NCBI GenBank assembly: GCA_937139335.1 | Contig: CAKZPN010000080.1 | Span: 1 to 50,065, forward strand | DNA from: an uncultured Roseicyclus sp. | Lineage (GTDB): Bacteria > Pseudomonadota > Alphaproteobacteria > Rhodobacterales > Rhodobacteraceae | Length of the DNA stretch: 50,065 nt | Direction: 5' to 3' | In this document: in pieces, positions 44,532-50,065 of the stretch | Position numbering within the stretch: the first letter of the stretch is position 1 | Layout of the letters: each line of letters begins with the position of its first letter | Translations under genes and position numbers: made by a program | The notes under the pieces: generated by a model | The model's database searches: none | What the model was told of the DNA's origin: nothing | What the model saw: the letters and a program-made list of their open reading frames with translations, nothing else

Positions 44532-45748
44532 TGCGCGGGCTCCCTCGGCATCCAGACCATCACCAGCGCGCCCGAACCCGACAGCACTGCCGCGCTGAGG
44601 ATCAGGGGCAGGGGGGTGCCGTCGAAGAACTGGCCGATGATCGCACCGATCGCCGCACCGCCGACGGTGGCGAGCGCCCCCATCAGCGAGGCCGCCATGC
44701 CCGCGACATGGCCCAGCGGCTCCAGCGCCAGCGCGTTGAGGTTGCCGATGGTGAAGCCCGCCAGCGCGAAGACGCTGCACGACCAGACAAAGAAGACCCA
44801 GAAGGACGCCGTGCCAAGAGTGCCCGACAGGAACAGAACGGCGACGACGGTCGAGGCCACCATCTGCCCGAGGAGCGCGCGGCGCACCAGCGGGCGCATC
44901 CCCAGCCGCACCACGAGGATGCCGTTGATCGGCGCCGCCGGGGCCGCGACCAGCGCGATCAGGGCGAACCAGTAGGGAAAGCTCGCCGCGCGATCGAAGC
45001 TCTGGTCGAAGATCGAGTGGATCGACGAGATCGTGCCGAAGAGCGTCCCGAAGATCAGCGTCTGCACGAGGATCGAGAGCTGCATCTGCCTGAGCCCCAG
45101 CGTCTCGCGCAGCGCCTCGAGCAGCGGCGTGACGTGGAACGCCCGGCGCGCGGGACGCGGCAGCGTCTCGGGCTGGCGGATCAGGAGCCAGCCGACCGAG
45201 ATGGCCGAGAACAGCAGGAAGGCGAGGAAGATCGCGCGCCAGCCGAAGCCCCAGATGATGCCCGCCCCGATCATAGGGGCCACGGCGGGGAAGATCGTGA
45301 AGATCAGCATCGCGAAGCTGATGATCTGCGCCATCTGCCGCCCGGAATAGAGGTCGCGGATGATCGCGGTCGCCACCACGCGCGGACCCGCGGCGCCCAG
45401 CCCCTGCAGGATCCGCGCGGCCAGCAGCAGCTCCAGCGAGGGCGCGACCCAGGCCAGCAGCGCGCCTGTGATGTAGAGCGCGGCGCCCGCGATGATGACG
45501 GGTTTGCGCCCGAAACTGTCCGAGAGCGGCCCGGTGAAGAGCGTGCCGACGCCGAGGCCGAGGACGAAGCTGGTCAGGACAAGCTGCGCGAGGTTGGGGG
45601 CGCCGGGCGTCAGCCGCTCGGCGATCTCGGGCAGGGCGGGCAGCATCGCGTCGATGGAAAAGGCGACGGTGGCGAAGATCATGCCCATCAGCGCGATAAA
45701 CTCGCCGCGCGACAGGCGTTTCGCCTCGGGTGGGGCGGTGACGCTCAT
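44522..45748 (-). CDS. Bcr/CflA family drug resistance MFS transporter
   Basis: A 408-residue major-facilitator protein with 12 hydrophobic helices. The Bcr/CflA group is recognised by ATVAFSIDAMLPALPEI (helix 1), VGTLFTGPLSDSFGRKPVIIAG (loop 2-3 motif A) and GAAGPRVVATAIIRDLYSG. Such proteins export bicyclomycin, chloramphenicol and similar compounds, and some export sulfonamides or cysteine; the substrate is not determinable. The start at 45748 has GAGGG upstream. It is 55 nt downstream of the DsbA-like gene and may be in the same transcript. Confidence 0.9.
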   Translation of the reverse strand: MSVTAPPEAKRLSRGEFIALMGMIFATVAFSIDAMLPALPEIAERLTPGAPNLAQLVLTSFVLGLGVGTLFTGPLSDSFGRKPVIIAGAALYITGALLAWVAPSLELLLAARILQGLGAAGPRVVATAIIRDLYSGRQMAQIISFAMLIFTIFPAVAPMIGAGIIWGFGWRAIFLAFLLFSAISVGWLLIRQPETLPRPARRAFHVTPLLEALRETLGLRQMQLSILVQTLIFGTLFGTISSIHSIFDQSFDRAASFPYWFALIALVAAPAAPINGILVVRLGMRPLVRRALLGQMVASTVVAVLFLSGTLGTASFWVFFVWSCSVFALAGFTIGNLNALALEPLGHVAGMAASLMGALATVGGAAIGAIIGQFFDGTPLPLILSAAVLSGSGALVMVWMPREPAQAA

Positions 45749-45803
45749 GCGGGGACCCTCGGGGAACTGTGCCGCACGTCGCGGCGTGCAGGGAAAGCGG
45801 GCG

Positions 45804-46460
45804 TCACGGGGCGGCGTCCCCGGCATCGCCGGACTGGGCCGCCAGCTCGTCGAGGACCGACAGCCAGAACTCCGTCGGCTGCGCGCCGGTCACGACATGC
45901 TGGTTCGCGATCACGAAGGTCGGCACGCCATTCACGCCGCGGCTCCGGGCATGGGCATCGCGCGCACGGATGTCTTCCGCGTCGGCGTCACCCGCCAGCA
46001 GCACCTCGGTCATCGCGCGGTCCATGCCGGCCGCGCCCGCGATCCCGGCCAGCACCTCGGGATCGCCGATGTCGCGCCCGTCGATGAAATAGGCGCGGAA
46101 GAGCGCGATCTTCACCGGCGTCTGCCGCCCCTCGATCCCCGCCCAGTGGATCAGCCGATGCGCGTCGAGCGTGTTGGGCGTGCGCGGGATCTGGTCGAGC
46201 TTGAGCGCCAAGCCCGCCTTCTCGGCATGCTGCATCACCGGCAGGTAGGCCTGCACCGCTGCATCCTGCCCGCCGAATTTCGCCTCCAGGTAGGTGCGGC
46301 GGTCCATGCCGCCCGCGGGCATGTCGGGATTCAACTGGAACGGATGCCACTCGATCGCGAACGGGTGGTCTGGCCGCGCCTCCATCGCGCGGGCGAGGTT
46401 GGTCCAGCCGATGTAGCACCAGGGGCAGATCGGGTCGCTGAGAATGTCGAGCTTGATCAT
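45804..46460 (-). CDS. DsbA/FrnE-family oxidoreductase
   Basis: A 218-residue thioredoxin-fold protein. The CPWC active site is at residues 12-15 (SDPICPWCYIGW), followed by the DsbA-like helical insert, with a cis-Pro loop in GVNGVPTFVIANQHVVTGAQP. No signal peptide is present, so it is cytosolic, as for FrnE-type proteins and 2-hydroxychromene-2-carboxylate isomerase relatives. The start overlaps the acyl-CoA synthetase stop by 4 nt. Role unknown; polyketide-associated FrnE proteins and stress-response oxidoreductases both belong here. Confidence 0.9.
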   Translation of the reverse strand: MIKLDILSDPICPWCYIGWTNLARAMEARPDHPFAIEWHPFQLNPDMPAGGMDRRTYLEAKFGGQDAAVQAYLPVMQHAEKAGLALKLDQIPRTPNTLDAHRLIHWAGIEGRQTPVKIALFRAYFIDGRDIGDPEVLAGIAGAAGMDRAMTEVLLAGDADAEDIRARDAHARSRGVNGVPTFVIANQHVVTGAQPTEFWLSVLDELAAQSGDAGDAAP

Positions 46461-47935
46461 GTCATCTCCATCAACAGGCGCTTCAGCGCGCGGCGGTCGA
46501 GTTTGCCGTTGGCCGAGCGGGGCAGGGACGGCAGGGGAATGTAGAGGCGCGGCTGCTTGTAGCGGGCGAGCCGTGTCTCGGCGAGAGCGGCCAGCGCGTC
46601 CGGCGTGGCGTCGCCTGCATAGGCCAGGGCGATCACCTCGGTATCGGCCTTCACGGTGAGTGCGGTGGCGGCGCAGTCGGTGACGCCGGGGGCGGTTAGG
46701 AACGCGGCCTCGATCTCCAGCGGCGAGACGCGGAAGCCGCCGGTGGTGAGCAGGTCGTCGCGCCGCCCGTGGTAGTGGAGGGCGCCATCGGCCCCGGCCG
46801 AGACGAGATCGCCGGTCAGGAACCAGTCGCCCGTCAGGGGCAGGTCGGGCGCGGCCTCGGTCAGGTAGCCCAGCATCAGGCCGGGATCGGAGCGGTGAAT
46901 GGCGAGGATGCCGGTCTCGCCATCCTCCACTGCCGCGCCGTCCTCCGTCACTATCGCGATGCGGCGTCCCGGCTGCGGATGGCCCAGCGTGCCCTCGGGC
47001 GCGGGCCGCGCGGGGCTGCCCGAGACGAAGGTGGAACATTCCGACATGCCGAGCGCCTCGTGGATCTGCGTGCCGGTCGCCTCGACCCAACGCGCACGCA
47101 GGCTCTCGGGCAGCTTCTCGCCCGCCGCGAGCGCATGGCGGAGGTGCGGCAGGGCGAGGTCGCCCGCGCGCAGCATCTTGCGGAACACCCCCGGCGCGGC
47201 GGCGAAGAGAGTCGCCTCGTGCTGCGCCATCAGCCCCGCCAGCGCCTCGGGTGCGGTGCCGGGCGCGGGGATCAGCGCGGTGGCCCCGATCGCCCAGGGG
47301 TCGAGCAGCCCGGTGCCGAGCGTGAAGGTCCAGTTGAAGGCGCCCGCGTGCAGCATCCGGTCGTCGGGCCTGAGCCCGTACCAGCCGTCCCACATCATCC
47401 GCCGCGCCCAGACCGCGCGGTGGGCGTGGGCGACGGGTTTCGGCTGGCCCGAGGAGCCGGAGGTGAAGACGAGATAGGCGAGCCGGTCCGGCTCCCCCAT
47501 GTCGTAGGCGGCAGGCGAGTGATCCGTCAGCGCGGCGAGGTCGGGCAGCACCGGGCAGGGCGGCGCGGTCGGAAGGGTCAGGCCGGGGGCGGCGAGGATC
47601 GCGGCGGGCTTCACCATCGGCACGATCCGGTCCAGTTCCGGCGCGGTCAGCCCCTCGGCGGTGGGCACCGGCACCAGCCCGGCGGCGACGCAGCCGAGGA
47701 AAGCCACCGGAAACTCGGGCGTGTTGCCCAGCCGCAGCAGCACCCGGTCGCCGGGCCGCAACCCTTGCGCGCGCAAACCACCCGCCAGCCCCAGAACCGC
47801 CGCCTCGAGCCGCGCGAAGCTCCAGCTGTCGGCACGGTCGGCATGCAGCACCGCGAGCGCGGTCTTGTCCGGTGTGGCCCGTCCGGCGCTCAGCACGTAG
47901 TCGGCGAGGTTGAAGGGGGCAGGGCAGGCGCGCAT
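46457..47935 (-). CDS. AMP-dependent acyl-CoA synthetase
   Basis: A 492-residue adenylate-forming ligase. The P-loop is LVFTSGSSGQPKP, with A4/A5 (ALGMSECSTFVSG), A8 (LTGDWFLTGDLVSAGADGALHYHGRRDDLLTTGGFRVSP) and the A10 Lys in SANGKLDRRALK. It resembles benzoate-CoA ligase or other acyl/aryl CoA ligases; the acid substrate is unknown. It precedes a DsbA-like gene (4-nt overlap) and is divergent, with 67 nt, from an XRE-cupin regulator, a likely control gene. Start at 47935 (MRACPAPFNLADYVL); the frame extends to 48166 but without support. Confidence 0.9.
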   Translation of the reverse strand: MRACPAPFNLADYVLSAGRATPDKTALAVLHADRADSWSFARLEAAVLGLAGGLRAQGLRPGDRVLLRLGNTPEFPVAFLGCVAAGLVPVPTAEGLTAPELDRIVPMVKPAAILAAPGLTLPTAPPCPVLPDLAALTDHSPAAYDMGEPDRLAYLVFTSGSSGQPKPVAHAHRAVWARRMMWDGWYGLRPDDRMLHAGAFNWTFTLGTGLLDPWAIGATALIPAPGTAPEALAGLMAQHEATLFAAAPGVFRKMLRAGDLALPHLRHALAAGEKLPESLRARWVEATGTQIHEALGMSECSTFVSGSPARPAPEGTLGHPQPGRRIAIVTEDGAAVEDGETGILAIHRSDPGLMLGYLTEAAPDLPLTGDWFLTGDLVSAGADGALHYHGRRDDLLTTGGFRVSPLEIEAAFLTAPGVTDCAATALTVKADTEVIALAYAGDATPDALAALAETRLARYKQPRLYIPLPSLPRSANGKLDRRALKRLLMEMT

Positions 47936-48002
47936 GTCCTTGGCCTTACGCCCGCCCCTGCCGCGTTGCAAGGCGCGCGGGCGCAGGCTACATGCCTCAT
48001 CC

Positions 48003-48617
48003 ATGAACGAACCGAGCCTCATCCGTCTTGCCCGTGAAAACGGGGACGAGACCCCGCCGCAGCCCCTCGACCTGGGCCTGCGGGTGCGCGAATTGCGCCG
48101 CGCGCGCGCCTGGACGCTGGAACAGGCGGCAAGCCATGCCGGGTTGGCGCGCTCCACGCTCAGCAAGATCGAGAACGGGCAGATGTCGCCGACCTACGAG
48201 GCTCTGAAGAAGCTGGCGCAAGGCCTCGGCATCTCGGTCCCGCAGCTCTTCACGCCGCCGACCGATCCGCAGGTGAACGGCCGCATGGCGGTGACGCGCA
48301 CCGGCGAGGGCGAGGCGCATGCGACGGCGACCTACGAGCACGAGCTTCTGGCCGGTGCGCTCACCCGAAAGGCGATGCTGCCCTACCGCGCCCGCATCCG
48401 CGCCCGCCGGTTCGAGGAGTTCGACGGCTGGGTCCGGCATGACGGCGAGGAATTCCTCTATGTCCTGACCGGCGTGGTGCGGCTGTTGACCGAGTTTTAC
48501 GCCCCCGTCGACCTCAAGCGCGGCGACAGCGCCTATTACGACGCCGCAATGGGGCATAACGTGATCTCGGTCTCGGACGACGACGCGACGATCCTGTGGG
48601 TGACCTCGCTCGGCTGA
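48003..48617 (+). CDS. XRE-family regulator with C-terminal cupin domain
   Basis: A 204-residue protein. The helix-turn-helix lies at about residues 26-80 (LRVRELRRARAWTLEQAASHAGLARSTLSKIENGQMSPTYEALKKLA). The cupin at about 125-200 has DGWVRHDGEEFLYVLTGVV and LKRGDSAYYDAAMGHNV, a small-molecule binding pocket. These regulators (like PuuR or similar) usually control a neighbouring catabolic operon; the divergent acyl-CoA synthetase group, 67 nt away, is the obvious candidate. Start ATG 48003 gives the usual N-terminus; a frame-open extension upstream is not needed. Confidence 0.9.
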   Translation: MNEPSLIRLARENGDETPPQPLDLGLRVRELRRARAWTLEQAASHAGLARSTLSKIENGQMSPTYEALKKLAQGLGISVPQLFTPPTDPQVNGRMAVTRTGEGEAHATATYEHELLAGALTRKAMLPYRARIRARRFEEFDGWVRHDGEEFLYVLTGVVRLLTEFYAPVDLKRGDSAYYDAAMGHNVISVSDDDATILWVTSLG

Positions 48618-48655
48618 CCCCGGAAAGGGCTGCAATTTGGTCGCATCCGGGCCTT

Positions 48656-48686
48656 GGCGCCTACACAACCTGTTGTGTCTGGCGCC
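48656..48686 (+). promoter_or_regulatory. near-symmetric dyad between XRE gene and secreted protein
   Basis: GGCGCC-T-ACACAAC-CT-GTTGTGT-CT-GGCGCC: a 7-bp perfect palindrome with GGCGCC on both sides. It lies 39 nt after the XRE stop and about 47 nt before ATG 48733. It could be an operator, or a terminator without T-tract for the XRE gene. Confidence 0.4.
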
Positions 48687-48732
48687 GGTCGTGCTACAGT
48701 TTCGGCAACAAACAATAACCACGAGCAGGTCC

Positions 48733-49059
48733 ATGAAAACTCTGATTGCGGCAACCTCCGTTGCCTTGATGGCCGGCACCGTTCCGGCGCTGGCCGATAC
48801 CGCATTCATGCTGGGCGGCACCGTCACCTTCGGGTCGAACCGACCGGCCGAATTCGGCGTCTCCGCCCGGCTGCTGGAAAACAACCGGGTCGATGAAAGC
48901 ACGCTGGGCGCCGGGGTGACGTATTACCCGCGCAACGGCGATGTCGGTGTCGATGTCTTTGCAGGCTATCTCTTCGACAACGGCGTCTTCGGCTTCGGCT
49001 ACGATCTGGTGCAGGGTGCCCCGATCATGAGCCTCGGCATCGCCAACACCGAGGACTGA
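48733..49059 (+). CDS. small secreted protein of unknown function
   Basis: A 108-residue protein with a signal peptide (1-22, ending VPALA). The mature part is rich in Gly, Phe and Tyr with alternating hydrophobic strands (TAFMLGGTVTFG, FGVSARLLENN, LGAGVTYYPRNGDVGVDVFAGYLFDNGVFGFGYDLV), suggesting a small outer-membrane beta-barrel or beta-rich periplasmic protein. No Cys. I do not recognise a family. The upstream region holds a near-symmetric dyad. Last plus-strand gene before the composition changes at the right end. Confidence 0.75.
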   Translation: MKTLIAATSVALMAGTVPALADTAFMLGGTVTFGSNRPAEFGVSARLLENNRVDESTLGAGVTYYPRNGDVGVDVFAGYLFDNGVFGFGYDLVQGAPIMSLGIANTED

Positions 49060-49066
49060 GCGCGCC

Positions 49067-49267
49067 TCAGTCGTCGCGCCGACCGATCGGGCGGTCGGGC
49101 ACGTCATCGTCGCCAAAGCGGCTGTCATCGGCCAGCGGGTCCTCGCCCTCGGGGATGTAGCGGCGTGCATCGCGCGTCGCTTCGTCGTCATGCGTGGGGT
49201 CGGCATAGGCGTCGGCGGGCATCGGCCCCTCGCGCCATTCCTCCAGATCCCGCTCCAAACACTCCAT
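49067..49267 (-). CDS. small acidic hypothetical protein
   Basis: A 66-residue, Asp/Glu-rich protein (MECLERDLEEWREGPMPADAYADPTHDDEA..., C-terminus rich in Asp and Arg). The start is uncertain: ATG 49267 is used, but the frame is open to a TTG at 49339 that would add 24 residues, and no good ribosome-binding site is seen. The upstream boundary is where the low-GC cassette region begins, so its original promoter may have been lost. I do not recognise a family. Confidence 0.5.
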   Translation of the reverse strand: MECLERDLEEWREGPMPADAYADPTHDDEATRDARRYIPEGEDPLADDSRFGDDDVPDRPIGRRDD

Positions 49268-49350
49268 CGCCGCACTATAGCGATCCCGGAAGCGCCCGAT
49301 GAGGGCGCGCCCCCGTTTGAGCGCCAGCGAGTAGCACAAAAGGTGCGGAG

Positions 49351-49383
49351 TTTTGGCTGTCCGACTGCCGGTTTTTGTTAGGC
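49351..49383 (-). other. half attC-like site at the chromosome junction
   Basis: On the minus strand GCCTAAC (49383-49377, inverse-core type RYYYAAC) follows the cassette stop by a few nt. Then comes an arm similar to the complete site's: GGACAGCCAAAAC here versus GGGCAGCCAAAAC there. The second arm (TTTGGCTGTCC... GTTRRRY) is missing and ordinary chromosome sequence takes over, so this is probably a truncated attC. Confidence 0.6.
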
Positions 49384-49387
49384 AAAT

Positions 49388-49870
49388 TCAGCACCCGCAG
49401 GCTCTCTTGACTATCACTGAGTTGCACTTAGCGCCACATGAATCTTCATTTATAACGGGCGTGGTCAACGACTCTTGAACCCTTGACCATTCTAGAATTT
49501 CTTCAGCTTCCTGCATTTCTATTGGAGAATAATCAATCAGTAAAAATCGAGCACCCCCTTCATATAGGCGGGCAGCTAGATTTGGGGCAAGGGATTCCAA
49601 GAGCGGGCCTGTGTGTTCTAGATATAGAAACTCATCGAAAGTCACCTCATTTGCCCGCTTACCCGGCGCTGGGTGCCTCGTTGGTCTAATACCTACCCAG
49701 TTTATCTTTCGAGCAATCCCTTCTTCGATTGGCTCTATTCCGACACCACCAACACCGATAACCGCATCGTATTCGTAGTCTCTGACTCTGCCCATGCACA
49801 TATTAATCCCGAAGCGCCCTTTTATATCAGGATCACCGACATGAGTTCGTTTATATGTGAGTATTCTCAA
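49388..49870 (-). CDS. integron cassette-encoded protein of unknown function
   Basis: A 160-residue protein, reading from TTG 49870 (MRILTYKRTHVGDPD...). The TTG is chosen because AAGGAA lies about six nt upstream and because anything further upstream would be translation of the attC site; an ATG at 49987 would require that. Features: FGINMCMGRVRDYEYDAVIGVGG near the N-terminus and a Cys-rich C-terminal tail, DSCGAKC and ACGC. I do not recognise a family, which is usual for integron cassettes. Composition is low-GC compared with neighbours. It lies right after an attC-like site and ends just before another. Confidence 0.7.
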   Translation of the reverse strand: MRILTYKRTHVGDPDIKGRFGINMCMGRVRDYEYDAVIGVGGVGIEPIEEGIARKINWVGIRPTRHPAPGKRANEVTFDEFLYLEHTGPLLESLAPNLAARLYEGGARFLLIDYSPIEMQEAEEILEWSRVQESLTTPVINEDSCGAKCNSVIVKRACGC

Positions 49871-49882
49871 CGTAGTTTCCTT

Positions 49883-49976
49883 GCCTAACGCCCCATGCCA
49901 GGGGCAGCCAAATAAGCGCAGCGTTTTGGCTGCCCCGCCGCGCTTTTCAGCGGCTAACTGCGCGTGCTTGTTATGA
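49883..49976 (-). other. complete attC (59-base element)-like site
   Basis: On the minus strand, from CATAAC (49975-49970) to the core GTTAGGC (49889-49883). In between a 12-bp perfect inverted repeat, GGGGCAGCCAAA (49901-49912) with TTTGGCTGCCCC (49925-49936), makes the central stem with a 12-nt loop; a second smaller hairpin (CCGCGCTTTTCAGCGG) is on one side. The right core matches GTTRRRY; the inverse core TCATAAC departs from RYYYAAC at its first and third bases, as some known attC sites do. Confidence 0.72.
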
Positions 49977-50063
49977 AAGCAGTCCATCTATAGCCTCCGA
50001 TAGGCTCGGCAAGGTGGATATGTAAAATGGGACATTTCCCTCTAATGTAATTTCCCTTAGAAA
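49971..50063 (-). CDS. partial second cassette gene (C-terminal 30 residues)
   Basis: A frame on the minus strand, open from the window edge, ends ...LPSLSEAIDGLLS with TAA at 49973-49971. The stop codon overlaps the inverse core of the attC-like site, the expected position of a cassette gene's end. The N-terminus lies outside, so the product cannot be named. Two other frames are also open for short distances, so this is a choice by position. Confidence 0.55.
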   Translation of the reverse strand, partial: FLREITLEGNVPFYISTLPSLSEAIDGLLS

Positions 50064-50065
50064 CA

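Larger units (their letters stand above)
49340..50065 (-). mobile_element. integron gene-cassette region (CALIN-like), continues past the window
   Basis: From about 49340 to the end the G+C is visibly lower than in the rest. One whole cassette lies between a half attC-like site (49351-49383) and a full attC-like site (49883-49976), both with GTTAGGC-type core boxes, and a second cassette gene runs off the right edge. All are in minus orientation. No integrase gene is visible. Confidence 0.7.

Noticed and set aside
49871..49987. ATG 49987 as start of the cassette protein, 39 codons longer
   Set aside because: The extra codons are translation of the attC-like site and contain no plausible domain.

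Overview
The window is about two-thirds G+C, densely coded chromosomal DNA whose gene content points to a member of the Rhodobacterales/Rhodobacteraceae (alphaproteobacteria, possibly Roseobacter-like). Support: a C4-pathway 5-aminolevulinate synthase with an FNR-type box upstream, a HemB with the metal-ligand cysteines replaced, a RodZ-like gene directly upstream of ispG, a complete urtABCDE operon with a long UrtB, and many short intergenic regions with 4-nt stop/start overlaps.

Layout. 1-2.4 kb: 3'-truncated parE and a Flp-pilin-like small protein. 2.6-5.6 kb: DUF1007 periplasmic protein plus NicO-type Ni/Co exporter, then a MATE exporter. 5.6-9.0 kb: M20 peptidase, an unknown secreted protein, and hemA. 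9.2-11.8 kb: RodZ-like protein, ispG, tRNA-Arg(CCG). 11.8-20.4 kb: RraA-like protein with divergent LysR, then the urea ABC operon urtABCDE with its own divergent LysR. 20.4-23.1 kb: PfkB-type kinase, msrB-msrA, a MepK/YcbK-like peptidase. 23.5-27.8 kb: L,D-transpeptidase, LpxD, a dedicated ACP and a KAS-II-like synthase (envelope/lipid A). 27.8-30.5 kb: IalB-like protein, a strongly structured non-coding stretch and a HerA-like ATPase. 30.5-36.2 kb: TetR, PPK2, alpha/beta hydrolase, MetA, an unknown P-loop protein and LysR. 36.1-44.5 kb: penicillin-acylase-type Ntn hydrolase, SYLF lipoprotein, hemB, a membrane protein and mfd. 44.5-49.3 kb: Bcr/CflA exporter, DsbA-like protein, acyl-CoA synthetase, XRE-cupin regulator and two small proteins.

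49.35 kb to the right end is different. The G+C content falls visibly, and the DNA looks like integron gene cassettes: a complete attC-like site (49883-49976) between two small genes on the minus strand, plus a half attC-like site (49351-49383) at the junction with the normal chromosome. No integrase is visible. This is either the edge of a cassette array (CALIN-like) or of a complete integron that continues outside the window, and it is the most unusual part of the sequence.

How the genes work together: hemA and hemB are the first two steps of tetrapyrrole synthesis; msrA/msrB repair both methionine sulfoxide epimers; the transpeptidase, MepK-like peptidase and LpxD-ACP-KAS group all act on the cell envelope; urtABCDE imports urea. 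No phage, insertion sequence or CRISPR array was seen.
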